A stretch of DNA of 64,000 nt from Schistosoma haematobium (taxonomy: Eukaryota > Platyhelminthes > Trematoda > Strigeidida > Schistosomatidae). Shown here one piece after another: positions 11,330 to 22,191 of this stretch. The DNA is taken from assembly GCF_000699445.3 (NCBI RefSeq), contig NC_067198.1, positions 23,509,536-23,573,535 on the forward strand. Reading direction: 5' to 3'. Position 1 is the stretch's first letter. Every line of letters starts with the position of its first letter. The position numbers and the translations under genes were made by a program. A model generated the notes under the pieces. The model did not search any database. It saw only the letters and a program-made list of their open reading frames with translations, and was not told where the DNA came from.

Positions 11330-13740
11330 GAGTAGATGAGAAACTTACAGTGGCCGGAGATGATGAGAGAAAGTGAGACAGAACCTGAATGGAAACGGAT
11401 TACAATTGGTATACACCAAAGCACCATCTTAGGTTTGCTCATCCACGTTAGTGAACCGCAAAGGCTGGTCAGGTCGTTGACACAGTTGGTCGCAAACAAT
11501 GTCAAATCTGGAGTGAGCAAAGTAGTGGGGGTGGTCAACTGGACATCGCGGATCATACGTTCATTGGAGGCAGAAACCCTACTGATGCTCGATTCTTCAA
11601 TCTCATTGAAAATCTGGGATTATTTGAAAATGTGAAGTCGGCAACTCGTCGGAGAAGCAGTCAGACACCGTCACGCTTAAACTGGGTATTTACAGACGAA
11701 GAATTCTTAATTGACAACCTCTCAATCCTGGCTGTTCTGGGGAAAAGCGATCATGCCATCATAGCCTTCAGTTTTATCAGCAAAACTGAGCTAAGAGAAC
11801 TTGAACGCTGACTTGGTGTGGCGGAAAGTGCAGCACCTAAAATAGACACTTCTCCTAGTCCAGATATAGTCCATTCTGCTATACTAAGAGAAGCACCTTC
11901 AGTCTCATATTCGCTAAACCGAGTCACATTATCAGAACAGTGGAGGCTGGCTCATATCGCACCAATTTTCAAAGGAGGTCGACGCAGCGAACCTTCAAGC
12001 TAACGACCGCTGGCACTACTCTCTATACCCTCAAAAATTATGCAGTCCCTGATATGCGATGGTATACATGACTACTTACTATCCATGAACTTCCTTCCGT
12101 CCTAACGGCGTGGTTTCAGAAAAGGTAACTCTTGTTTAGTCAACCTGCCGACTGCGGTGGACAGATGGACAACCATCTTTGATCGCAAGGAGAAGGTTGA
12201 CGTCATTTACATTGACTTATCGAAAGCTTTTGATAGGGTCGGCGACAAATGTCTTATCAATAGGCTCAACCACTTAAGTATCAAATCATCTTTAACAGAT
12301 CGGCTCACTTCATATCTAAAGAATCGACATTTTAAGGTCAGGGTTAACTTCAATTTCTCTCAGGCTATGGAATGTCCTGGTGGGGTCCTCAGGGTTCAGT
12401 GATAGGCCCTCTTCTTTTCTTGACTTATACAAGCGATCTTCCACAGCAGGTATTGTCAGATTTACCACTTTTCGCTAATTATGTGAAACTCTGGAGGAAA
12501 GTATGCAACGAAGAGGATAAACCGGAACTTCAGAAGGATCTGACTGGACTTCGGGGTTGGCATATGATAACGGACTTATCGTTAACACTTCAAAGTGTAA
12601 AGTAGTCCACCTGAGACATATTGCAGACTAAAGCCACAACTTAGGCGGCTGCCCTCTAAAGGTATCCCAAGTTGGAAAAGATTTAGGAGTACTGGTACCC
12701 TACCATTTGAAGTCTTACGCTACCTGTGACAAAAATACCTTTCGAGTAAACCTTGCGCTGGTAACGTTTAAGTGCATTTTCGGCCAGCTCGACGAAAGAA
12801 CTTTCCACATAGTCTTCAACAGTTTCATTCGTTCCCGTTTAGAATACTGAGATATAGTATTTCCTCGGTGAGGCTATAACTTATGGACGACTTTTGAGCG
12901 ACCCTAGACTGACCTTGAGAGTACCCACCTAATAACCAGGACCAAATGTGGGTTATAAACCTGTGTGAGGAATCATAATTTACAGTTAGCGATTAAGGTC
13001 AGGAATTAGATTTAGGGTTTTCATCAACTGACGTCAGCTACAATGCCAAAACTCCTGAATATGCCACAGGTATTTGGAGTTTTACGACGCTTTAACCGGT
13101 AACACCTAATATTTTGGGGACTTATTTACCGCAACACTCTATTAATCCAGATGGATTACTGAATTTTGTGCCAAAATCTGGGGCCTGTCATCTTATACAT
13201 GATTGGTTCGTCCATAAATTATAGTCTCGCCATTTCCTCCCTCACTTCAAAAGGATAAGGACATTCTGGAACTCATCCAACGGTCAGCCACAAAATCAGT
13301 TTGAGGACTCAAATTCAAGCCTTATGAAGAGCGCCACAGGTCACTGAACCTTTACTCACTAGCGTATAGACGTCTTATAGGCTACCTTTTGATGACTCTC
13401 AGCATCCTTAGCACTTCTGAGCAACCCCTTTAACACCTACCTATGCTTAGTCTGAACACAAACATCCAGAAACTGGGAACAAAACTTAGCAGAACGGAAT
13501 GTAGACACGCCTTCTACTCCTTAAGAGTAGTTAAATGCTGGAATTCACTGCAGGCTGAGCTAATTCAAGCGACTTCTCAGTGGTCCTTTAAGAGAAAACT
13601 TGATATATTCTTAAAAACTAAGGACAGTATCTCACTATGATTTATTAACATTTTTCCTTTTCCACCTAAGTTCCTACCTGCAGGCATCGGTGATCCACTG
13701 CTACTAGATACGGAAGGCCGTTAAGCGAAAGATTCTATTC
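11330..13740 (+). mobile_element. Decayed CR1/Jockey-type LINE split by a MITE
   Basis: From 11.55 kb the C-terminal part of an endonuclease is seen (IENLGLFENVKSATRRRSS, LNWVFTDEEFLIDNL, GKSDHAIIAFSF). A deletion then leads to reverse transcriptase: WRLAHIAPIFKGG near 11950, the RRGFRKGNSCLVNL box near 12110, VDVIYIDLSKAFDRVGDKC near 12200, and GPLLFLTYTSDLP near 12410. The active site has changed from YADD to FANY. The C-terminal region (RTECRHAFYSLRVVKCWNSL, 13495 on) ends at a stop near 13638. A MITE is inserted at 12867..13231. The 3' end lies only about 60-160 bp before the MRPL28 start codon. Confidence 0.75.
12867..13231. mobile_element. Merlin-like MITE, copy A (365 bp), perfect 8-bp target duplication
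   Basis: The left terminus (GGTGAGGCTATAACTTATGG, then ACGA) and right terminus (TCGTCCATAAATTATAGTCTCGCC) are inverted repeats of about 24 bp. The element is flanked by ATTTCCTC at 12859..12866 and again at 13232..13239. It has no coding potential. Removing it together with one flank copy rejoins the reading frame of the host LINE, so the insertion is younger than that LINE. An inverted-orientation relative lies at 33775..34047. The 8-bp duplication and GG start agree with Merlin-type transposons, a superfamily known from schistosomes; hAT also gives 8 bp, so the superfamily is inferred. Confidence 0.85.
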
Positions 13741-13802
13741 CATCCATAATCATTTGAGCTATTTGAATATATCTTGTCCTTGTAGTTTGGCGGTATTTGA
13801 GA

Positions 13803-16145
13803 ATGTCGCGCCTGTTTTTCTATAATCAGATCAAAGAAGTGATTAGCCGTTTGCCTCCTCATTATAAGAAAAGGTATTTACAGAATCAGCATGAGTTGGC
13901 CAATGAAAGAGTGTGCAATTCATCACTACGTAAACACGAAACAGGAATTGCGTATGTTGACTTATTTCTTTGTGCTTACCGTTTTATCTAGGCTTCCTAG
14001 TTCGTATTTTGATACTCCTATGAAAATTGTCTATCCTCCTGAGTCTCAAAAATGCCTATGGGGTGGTGAGGGTATTATTCAGGGCTACTGGGAGAAAAAA
14101 ACACCGAGGCCGAGGTTTGCCAAAATTAGGCCTAATTTTTGAAAGATTTCCCAAGACATGGAGTCCTGTTCTCATGGAAAACGTATTTCATAGTGAGATT
14201 CTAGACCGTTGGATGATTATAATAGCAACAGATAGCGCCCTAAGACAAATCGAAAAGGCTAGTGGATTTGATTTCTATATACTCTCGGTTTGTCCATGTA
14301 TATAAATTATATTATTTTCTTAGACTCCAGAATCAAAACTTAAAAGTAGGCTTGGAATGCATTTAAAAAGAGATATGTTGGTAACGCTCGCAAAGGCGAA
14401 GATGAATGGTAAGATGAAAAAAAGCTGGGAAAAGTATTCTAAATTTATTATACCTGTGAGTCATACTTCACATATTATATATATTTATTTTTACTATGAC
14501 CATTCGTCAGACGACTTTTATTTACTTATTTTATTTAAACACATAAAGACTTGGTACAAGGGGACACCAGATACATGCGCCACACAATAATAATGGGAAT
14601 GGGAAGAGATAAAGAATGTATAAGTTGAAAAAAAAGGATGGATGAAGTGAGAATAGAGGCAGATAAGTGACAGTATATTAAGAAAATAATAACAGTAATA
14701 ATAGTAAAAATGAGTGTTATCAAGTGAGTGTAAAATGTCCGAATTATAATTGGAGCAAACATAGTATTTCGTAAAATAATTGTTATCTATTCAGATTTGT
14801 GTGACGGCTGTGATACTGCCCGGGCGCCTGAATCGAAGCAGGTGGTTTCCTTAGGGGGCCACAGCCTAAGCCTTCAACCTAAAGGTCTGGCCCACAATTT
14901 AGTGGAACATCGTAAGGAGATGCAGTCCCATGGTAGCCGGTGACCAATAATTTGTTCATACGCCATTTGTTTCCTTAGTATCCTGGAGCTCATGTACACC
15001 ACTGGTTTGAAATCAGGGTTTTCCAACTCCCCTAGGCGGATTTTCCATATCGACCAACCCGGTTAAACCGCCGGAGTTTCGCTTTTCGTCCTCAATTTCG
15101 TAAACAACACCCCCGCCACGAGCAGGCAGTGAGTAGGTCTTCCCTGGCAGAGGCTATGTACGCGTGGTCATTTGAGAGCATTTCGAGAGGGATAGTTGAC
15201 TCCTCACTCTCTGTCATGCCAGGGCGTCTGGGGGCCCTGAGGTGACTTATGAGTCGTTAACCTTTATAGTGCCATCAAAGTCAATGGGCACCTTTTGTAC
15301 ACTACAATGCCGTTTCACTAGATGGCTCATTATTTTCAGTATCACCCTAGTCCAAATTCTCAAAAACGTCCAGGCTTTGTCTCTCATTTTGTGTGAGAAC
15401 AGGTTGTATAATCATCGGTCATTTCAAAGTCCGTCACTGTCCGTAGGTTTACTTTAACGGGTACTCACAACAGAACTGAAAATTACATTACAAATAAAGG
15501 GTGTTATGTATCGAGTCTCATTGTTAAGCGCTTATATTATCACTACTAAGTTTGTAGTATATACTTTATCCAAGCTAGTGAGTACTAAACAGTTATCATT
15601 TCATATGTAGGAACGGTGAGACGCCATTCGAAAGCACCACTTGAGTCGACTGTTTTCGAACAGTATAGCATTGTTTCCTAATTTTTAATGAAAAAGTGGG
15701 TTTCCTGACGGTAAGAGGTGTGAATCGTCAGGAAGTGCCTCTAAGCAAAAAATCACAACCTAGAACTATTTTTGGAGTAGGTATCAGAAATTTGTAATAG
15801 CGAACGCATCCTTTTATATTAAGCGAATTGTTACTCTATTTGGCCGGGCTGTGTAATACCACTAATCACACTGTTAGTATTCATTTCAATATTTTCCGTC
15901 AAATATCTTCAGATAGTCATTTTTGTCTTAAATGTTGTGTATGTTTGCTTTGTTGTCCAGTTTTTGAGTTAAGTTTTAGTCATTATTGATCTCATCAATA
16001 CATGGATAGTCATTTTGGTTAAGTATTTTTCTGCCTTGTCCAAGTCCAACAGCTAGTCATCTTATGCGTTGGTCTGTTAAGGGGCTATATTTACTTATAA
16101 GTAAATAGTTAATTAATGTAATTTCATCTACCAATTATAAAGAAC

Positions 16146-16236
<91 letters not shown>

Positions 16237-19200
16237 CTTACTTACTTACGCCTGTTGCTCCCAATGGAGCATAGGCCGCTGACCAGCATTCTCCAACCCA
16301 CTCTGTCCTGGGCCTTCTTTTCTAGTTCCATCCAATTCTTGTTCATTTTTCTCATGTCTATCTCCATTTCCCGGCGTAATGTGTTCTTTGGTCTTCCTCT
16401 TTTCCTTTGACCTTCAGGATTCCATGTGAGGGCTTGTCTTGTGACACAGTTGGGTGCTTTCCTCAATGTGTGTCCTATCCACTTCCAGCGCTTCTTCCTG
16501 ATTTCTTCCTCCACTGGGATCTGGTTTGTTCTCTCCCACAGTACGTTGTTGCTAATAGTGTCCGGCCAATGGATCTGAAGTATTTTGCGTAGACAATTGT
16601 TAATAAACACCTGTATTTTCTGGATGATGGCTTTTGTAGTTCTCCAGGTTTCTGCCCCATACAGTAGAACTGTCTTGACATTTGTATTGAAAATCCTGAC
16701 GTTGGTGTTGGTTGACAGTTGCTTTGAGTTCCAGATGTTCCTCAGTTGTAAATATGCTGCTCTTGCTTTGCCGATCCGCGCCTTCACATCTGCATCAGAT
16801 CCACCCTGTTCATCAATGATGCTGCCCAAATACGTAAAGGTTTTTACATCTTCCAAATCTTCTCCGTCAATTTTGATTGGATTGGTGCATTTTGTGTTGT
16901 ATCGGAGAATCCTGCTTTTCCCTGTGTGTATATTGAGACCTATTGCTGCTGAGGCTGCTGCCACACTGTTCGTCTTCTCCTGCATCTGTTGTTGCGTTTG
17001 GGATAGAAGGGCCAGATCGTCTGCGAAGTCTAGATCATCCAACTGCATCTTAGATGTCCATTGTATCCCGCGCTTTCCTTCGGACGTTGACGTCTTCATG
17101 ATCCAGTCGATCACCAGGAGAAAGAGAAAGGGTGAGAGTAAGCAACCTTGCCTAACACCGGTCTTCACTTTGAACGACTTTGTCAACTGTCCTCCATGCA
17201 CGATTTTGCAGTGTAATCCATCATATGAGTTCTGTATGATATTGACTATCTTCTGAGGCACGCCGTAGTGTCGAAGAAGTTTCCATAGTGTTGTTCTGTC
17301 CACGCTATCAAATGCCTTTTCGTAGTCAATGAAGTTGATGTAGAGTGATGAATTCCATTCAATTGATTGTTCCACAATTATCCGTAGAGTTGCGATTTGG
17401 TCTGTACACGATCTATCCTTACGGAATCCTGCCTGTTGGTCACGAAGTTGGGCGTCTACGCAGTCCTTCATCCTGTTTAACAATACCCTGTTGAAGACTT
17501 TTCCCGGTATTGAGAGAAGAGTGATGCCCCTGTAGTTATCACACTTGCTGAGATCGCCTTTCTTCGGTATTTTGATCAGTAGTCCTTCTTTCCAGTCTGT
17601 TGGTACTTGTTCCTCATCCCAAATCTTATTGAAGAGAATGTGGAGTATCCGTGCAGTTGCCGCTACGTCTGCTTTTAGTGCCTCTGCTGGGATGTTGTCC
17701 GGTCCTGCTGCTTTGCCACTCTTGATTTGTCTGATGGCCATGCTGATTTCTTCAATTGTTGGTGGGCCAACATTGATTGGGAGGTCCGTGGGTGCTGCTT
17801 CGATGTTGGGTGGGTTCAGTGGAGCTGGTCGATTCAACAGTTCTTTGAAGTGTTCTACCCACCTGTTTTGTTGCTCTTCAATGTTGGTGATTACCTTGCC
17901 TTCCTTGCTTTTCACTGGTCGTTCTGGTTTGTGGCGATTTCCAGAGAGTTTCTTTGTCGTGTCATACAATTGTCTCATGTTTCCTTCTCTTGCAGCCTTT
18001 TCCGCCGTCGTTGCTAAATCTTCCACATATTTACGTTTGTCGGTTCTGATGCTCCTCTTCACTTGTTTGTTTATTTCCGTGTATTCAGCTTGTGCCTTGG
18101 CTTTTTCTGCTCTTGTTCGACTGGTATTGATCGCTGCTTTCTTGTTCCTCCTTTCTAGAATCTTATCCAGTGTACCAACAGTGATCCATTCCTTGTGATG
18201 GTGCTTCTTGTGACCCAGGACCTCATGACATGTTGAAGTGATTGCCTCTTTGATCCCCTTCCAGTTGCTCTCCACAGTAGTTCCTTCTCCATTGAGTAGA
18301 TCATGAAAGGCCTGGAACTTGTTGCTGAGGACTATCTTGAATTTGTTGAGTTTGTTAGTATCCTGGAGAAAGGCCGTATTGAACTTTTGTGATACTGTCT
18401 GCCCCGTTGTCCAGTGCTTCTTGAGTTTCAATTTCATCTTGGCGACCAGTAAGTGATGATCTGATGCTATATCAGCTCCTCTCTTGGTTCTCACGTCCTC
18501 TATAGTCCTCCTGAACGTTTTGTTGATGCAAATATGGTCGATTTGGTTTCGTGTAGAGTGATCCGGTGAAGTCCATGTGGTTTTGTGTATGCGTTTATAT
18601 GGGAATATGGTGCCGCCTATGACCAGCTTATTGAAGGCACATAGGTTTGCAAATCTCTCACCATTTTCGTTTCTTTCTCCCAGTCCGTGTCGTCCCATGA
18701 TGTCTTCATATCCAGTGTTGTCCGTTCCAACCTTGGCGTTGAAATCTCCCATCAGAATGGTCAGGTCCTTTGTTGGGCACTTCTCGACTATTGACTGCAG
18801 CCTATTGTAGAATTGATCTTTAGCGTCTTCATTGTAGTCGTTGGTAGGCGCATAGCATTGGATGATGTTCATTGAAATACCCTGTTTCTTTGTTTTGAAC
18901 GAGGCTTTGATGATCCTTGGTCCATGAGATTCCCATCCTATAAGTGCATTTTGCGCTTGTTTGGACAGCATCAATGCAACTCCTTGTGTATGTGGTGCAT
19001 CTTCTTCTTCATGGCCGGAGTATAACAGGAGCTCTCCTGTAGTTAGTCGTTGTTGTCCAACTTGTGTCCAATGTGTTTCACTGATCCCAAGTACCTCTAG
19101 GTTGTATCTTCTCATTTCTGCAGCAATCTGGAAGGCTCTTTCGGTGTCCCACATTGTACGAACATTCCATGTACCTAAATAAATGGTCGCTCTGGTTGTC

Positions 19201-21521
19201 AGAAGGGGCATCGGCCTCGTAACTTCCGAAGGGATTCGGCTTTCATCATGAGGCTTCATAATTCTTCTAAATGAAGATCTTCTGACTCCCAGGGCAGAGT
19301 TTAAAAGTTTTGAATAATTTTTTCTGGTTAGCGTTTTTTTAGCGAGTTAGTTTTCTACGGGATGGGGACGCTAACCCCATGCCCAACCCTCCTCCTTTAT
19401 CCGGGCTTGGGACCGGCAGTAGCCCCCGGAGGGACTACAGGCGGAGTTATATATATATATATATAACCGGTGTATCTTTATACCGATTAACTTTAAAGAG
19501 AAATATGAAAAGCAATATTTGTCAAAAATAGGTGTCATTAGATGGACGAAACATTGGGCCAATCTAAAAAACGAAATTCTAGTACATTATACTTCACATC
19601 AATGCATTGGCCATATTCAGTAAGTCCTTATTCCTGGGCTGCTTCTCAATTTTCATATGAATATTTTCACCAAAACTGAACCACGTTTATCTGCCAATAC
19701 ATTGAGCTACAATGCCAGGATGTTTAGGATATGTTTTTCCCTCTCTAAATGCAAATTTTTGCTTCAGGACCGGCCTTCGTCAACACGTGAACCAAAGATG
19801 GGGAGTGAAGTAGTCGAACGCGTCGAAAACTTCACTTATCTTGGAAGTCTGATCGGCCCTAATTGGTTGATGTCTGACAAAATCTCTGCACGGGTTCAAA
19901 AAAACCGTTTGACTTTTGCCAACTTACGTTACCCATGGCAAAGGCGAAATATCCGTCTATCAATTACGTCTGCGAAACGTAGCTATTAAGAGTAGAAGAT
20001 ACTCGTAAGCTACTATTTTTGATGACACATGTCTTAGAAATATTGCTTGCATCTTCTGGGACCACCAGGTAAGTAATAGTGAGGTTAGACCCAGGGTATT
20101 AGGGAATGATGGTAAATCAGTTGATGAGGTTGTGAATCTTCACCGACTGAGATGGTAGGGTTACGTGTTTCTTATGCCTGAACACTGATTACCGCGGCGC
20201 ACAATGCTGACTAGTGTTGGGGATGTCTGGGAGAAAGTTAGGGGTAGCCAAAACAAAACGCGGCAGCAGTCTTTGAAGTCACTAACTTCTAGTCTTAGCC
20301 ATGTTGGTAGATGCAGACTACTTGATTGGGGTCCGCGTGATTATCGTAACCAATGGTTGGAGACTGTGGGTGACATGACTCAGAACCGATCATAATGGCG
20401 TAGGTGTATACACTATGTCTTTTAAACCGTAAGATTAAAATTGCTTTGTATCTTTCTTTCTACGAATTAACTATTTCTCCCTGTCTCACGTTATATATGC
20501 GATCTTTTATGCATTACTACCATTGAAGTAACCGCCTTTATGAATTTTGTGTTGATCGTGGTGTGCTAATGAGGTGTGGCAACTTGAACCGATGTATATA
20601 TGTGTCCTACGTTGTAGCTGACTGACTGACATAGATTAATAACACAGTTATCATTTTTAGCATATCATCTTGGAATTGACGCTGATGAGCGTGCTACCTT
20701 ATTGACTACTTAGTCCAGAGTATAGTTTATGATAGTCTCACTGGTAGTGCTTTATCCATTCTCGATTTTCGTGAAAAGAGTAAAAATTTTGATTGTTAAA
20801 CACCGCTCCTATATTTCGCTTTCTTGTGTTTTTTTGTGATTGTACTGTGAAAGGGTTACACCCGAAATTGATGAAATCTACCATCAGACTATAATATTTT
20901 GTATCTTAAAATGTATAAAATCCCTAATATTTGTGGATAGTACCAACATGGTTAGTCCTAATTATATAAAAGAATAAGATTTATCATTATTTATTCTTTC
21001 AATATTCGATTTTATGGTAGGTTGTTCATCTGTCTAACAAAAATTACATTCGTTGTTCAGTTAAAGTTGCTTTCCACACCAGACTTGAATTAGAGGAACT
21101 ATTTAAATTCGGCGTGGACGTAGCCCACCCCATAGAATCAAACTTAAAACTTCCAGAACTGGAATTTAAAATGTTATCCTTACATCGCTTATCGAAGACC
21201 CAGTGATCCATGCTTACAAATTCAGCCAATTTGTAGTAAAGCATGATCACTGTTTACTACATATTACTTTATGTGTCTATCTCAATCAAATTTTACTATT
21301 GTATACATATTTCAACTTGTTTCTATGGTCACTCTAACCTTAATACTTTTATGTAGTTGGAAGAAGCTGAGTGGATTGGTTTAACACTCGAAGAAGCTGT
21401 TAAAAAACAAATGAAAATGGAACATGAAATATCCAGAAGTCAGCTAAAGCCACTAAAATTCAGTCTAGCAGAAAAATTGATTGATAGTTTAAGAAACCCT
21501 GTCAAAGATGAGAAAGGTTAG
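13803..21521 (+). CDS. MRPL28: Mitochondrial large ribosomal subunit protein bL28m
   Basis: Four exons: 13803..13951, 13992..14287, 14324..14455 and 21357..21521. The first two introns are 40 nt (GTATGT..TAG) and 36 nt (GTTTGT..TAG); the third is 6.9 kb (GTGAGT..GTAG). Family landmarks in order: [11 protein letters not shown] (exon 1), [26 protein letters not shown] and GFDFYIL (exon 2), [17 protein letters not shown] (exon 3), [18 protein letters not shown] (exon 4). These match human MRPL28 throughout. The product would be 246 residues against about 256 in human. In exon 2 the frame breaks at an A7 run (14095..14101): upstream ...GYWEKK and downstream [12 protein letters not shown] are in different frames, and A6 would restore one frame. 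The protein is a structural part of the mitoribosome. A CCTTGTAG site 17 nt before the ATG may be a spliced-leader or cis acceptor. A further 3' exon near 22.7 kb is possible. Confidence 0.88.
14517..15235 (-). mobile_element. Bipartite non-autonomous LINE derivative, copy 1 (long form)
   Basis: Read on the minus strand, 15235..14795 matches the 5' leader of the LINE at 1650..2080. The lower end (14590..14517) matches that LINE's 3' end (TGTGTGGCGCATGTATCTGG and an AAATAAAAT tail). Between them about 200 bp resemble the LINE 3' UTR (a CTTTATCTCTTCC... block and ATTATTACTG repeats). All coding sequence is missing. This copy keeps more of the 3' UTR than the copies at 21.7 and 62.9 kb. It lies in MRPL28 intron 3. 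Confidence 0.75.
15240..16150. other. MRPL28 intron sequence, nothing recognised
   Basis: Low-complexity AT-rich intron DNA between the bipartite repeat and the TA array; no motif found. Confidence 0.4.
16153..16234. repeat. (TA)n microsatellite
   Basis: About 82 bp of uninterrupted TA dinucleotides at the 3' flank of the intact RTE element. A shorter TA run lies at its 5' flank (19448..19465), so the element probably inserted into a TA array. Confidence 0.95.
16235..19446 (-). mobile_element. Full-length RTE-type non-LTR retrotransposon with intact ORF
   Basis: The 3.2-kb element runs from a GC-rich leader (about 19446..19260, minus strand CCGCCTGTAGTCCCTCCGGG) through one 1005-codon ORF to a short (AAGT)n tail directly after the stop at 16242. 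Both flanks are TA repeats, which hides any target duplication. The leader is also seen in the defective copy at 59204. It lies in MRPL28 intron 3, antisense to the gene. An open frame of this length suggests a young, possibly active copy. Confidence 0.92.
16242..19259 (-). CDS. RTE endonuclease-reverse transcriptase (1005 aa, intact)
   Basis: Residues about 27-270 form an apurinic-type endonuclease with its metal and catalytic residues: TWNVRT (N32), GISETHW (E61), MGDFNAKVG (D172, N174), QIDHI (D241, H242) and ASDHHLL (D267, H268). Residues about 500-830 form the reverse transcriptase: [64 protein letters not shown] and DFADDLALL (D747, D748). The C-terminal part has [19 protein letters not shown] and [12 protein letters not shown], ending in a basic tail. 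No ORF1 is present, as is usual for RTE. Such proteins nick target DNA and copy the element RNA into it. All key residues look intact. Confidence 0.93.
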   Translation of the reverse strand: MKPHDESRIPSEVTRPMPLLTTRATIYLGTWNVRTMWDTERAFQIAAEMRRYNLEVLGISETHWTQVGQQRLTTGELLLYSGHEEEDAPHTQGVALMLSKQAQNALIGWESHGPRIIKASFKTKKQGISMNIIQCYAPTNDYNEDAKDQFYNRLQSIVEKCPTKDLTILMGDFNAKVGTDNTGYEDIMGRHGLGERNENGERFANLCAFNKLVIGGTIFPYKRIHKTTWTSPDHSTRNQIDHICINKTFRRTIEDVRTKRGADIASDHHLLVAKMKLKLKKHWTTGQTVSQKFNTAFLQDTNKLNKFKIVLSNKFQAFHDLLNGEGTTVESNWKGIKEAITSTCHEVLGHKKHHHKEWITVGTLDKILERRNKKAAINTSRTRAEKAKAQAEYTEINKQVKRSIRTDKRKYVEDLATTAEKAAREGNMRQLYDTTKKLSGNRHKPERPVKSKEGKVITNIEEQQNRWVEHFKELLNRPAPLNPPNIEAAPTDLPINVGPPTIEEISMAIRQIKSGKAAGPDNIPAEALKADVAATARILHILFNKIWDEEQVPTDWKEGLLIKIPKKGDLSKCDNYRGITLLSIPGKVFNRVLLNRMKDCVDAQLRDQQAGFRKDRSCTDQIATLRIIVEQSIEWNSSLYINFIDYEKAFDSVDRTTLWKLLRHYGVPQKIVNIIQNSYDGLHCKIVHGGQLTKSFKVKTGVRQGCLLSPFLFLLVIDWIMKTSTSEGKRGIQWTSKMQLDDLDFADDLALLSQTQQQMQEKTNSVAAASAAIGLNIHTGKSRILRYNTKCTNPIKIDGEDLEDVKTFTYLGSIIDEQGGSDADVKARIGKARAAYLQLRNIWNSKQLSTNTNVRIFNTNVKTVLLYGAETWRTTKAIIQKIQVFINNCLRKILQIHWPDTISNNVLWERTNQIPVEEEIRKKRWKWIGHTLRKAPNCVTRQALTWNPEGQRKRGRPKNTLRREMEIDMRKMNKNWMELEKKAQDRVGWRMLVSGLCSIGSNRRK
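19640..20633 (+). mobile_element. 5'-truncated LINE 3' part with (TGAC)n tail
   Basis: The plus-strand translation gives the post-active-site region of an RTE-like reverse transcriptase: [35 protein letters not shown], and [14 protein letters not shown] (19657..19989). After frameshifts it continues with the LHRLRW-type region and [19 protein letters not shown] and [17 protein letters not shown] (20204..20395). The 3' end carries GCTGACTGACTGACAT near 20633. This family differs from the intact RTE and from the LINE at 1650. Confidence 0.7.
21021..21206 (+). CDS. Unassigned candidate terminal exon
   Basis: A TTTATGGTAG acceptor-like site is followed by an open frame of 61 codons to a TGA at 21204. 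The translation (…[21 protein letters not shown]…, then [16 protein letters not shown]) has the composition of real protein, with Leu/Glu-rich helix-like stretches. It lies inside MRPL28 intron 3 on the same strand, so it could be an alternative exon, a fragment of an inserted gene copy, or chance. The family is not recognised. Confidence 0.25.
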   Translation, partial: VVHLSNKNYIRCSVKVAFHTRLELEELFKFGVDVAHPIESNLKLPELEFKMLSLHRLSKTQ

Positions 21522-21715
21522 AGATAATTATGTCACCAAGCGTTATATACTATGCAACATTTTGTTTTTCATAAATTAAGATTTCCTTGATCTTTATGTA
21601 GTTTTATTATTTGGAAAATGCAATTTAAACAACAAGTTAAAATGTCCCAGGCATTTATCATCGTGAACTAACGCAAGTTATAGAACCTTCAAAAATGAAG
21701 TAACATTGGACATCT

Positions 21716-22191
21716 TATTTATTTATTTTAACACATAGATATTGGTACAAGGAGGCACCAAATACATATGCGCCACACAAATCTCATTCGATATGTGTGA
21801 AGGCTGTGATACTGCCCGGGTGCCCAAACCGAAGCAGGTGGTTTTCTTAGGGGGCCACTCCCCGAGCCTTCGACCTGAAGGTCTGATCCACAAGGCAGTG
21901 GAACATCGTAAGGAGATGCAGTCCCATGGAAGCCGGTGACCAATAATTGGTTCATACGCCATTTGTTCCCGCAGGATACTGGAGCCCATGTACACCACTG
22001 GTTTGGAATCCAGTTAAAGCGCCAGACATTCGCTTTTCGCCCTCAATTTCGTAAACAAACCCCCGCCACGAGAAGGCAGTGAGTAGGACTTCCCTGGCAG
22101 AGGCTATAATCGCGTGGCCATGTGAGAGCATTTCGAGAGGGAGAGCGGACTCTCCCCACTCTCGGCCGTACCAGGGCATTTGGGGCTACTA
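21716..22191 (-). mobile_element. Bipartite non-autonomous LINE derivative, copy 2
   Basis: On the minus strand the element begins near 22191, runs through the full LINE-type leader (…CTCTCCCTCTCGAAATGCTC…, …GGTTTGGGCACCCGGGCAG…) and joins at about 21780 directly to the LINE 3' terminus (TGTGTGGCGCATATGTATTT), ending in AAATAAATAAAT. GACATCT occurs on both sides (21709..21715 and 22192..22198), a likely target duplication. About 40 bp of leader near 22015 are missing compared with the other copies. No protein is encoded. Confidence 0.82.

Noticed and set aside
16585..18198. Long plus-strand ORFs (223 and 217 codons) opposite the RTE gene
   Set aside because: They are antisense shadows of the intact RTE coding sequence and have no motifs of their own.
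20680..20710. CTGATGAGCGTG resembling a hammerhead core
   Set aside because: No GAAA core or stem II partner follows at a suitable distance.
21728..22179. Several ORFs of 65-91 codons recurring at 21.7 and 63.0 kb
   Set aside because: Their similarity comes from the shared non-coding bipartite repeat; frames are not kept open between copies.
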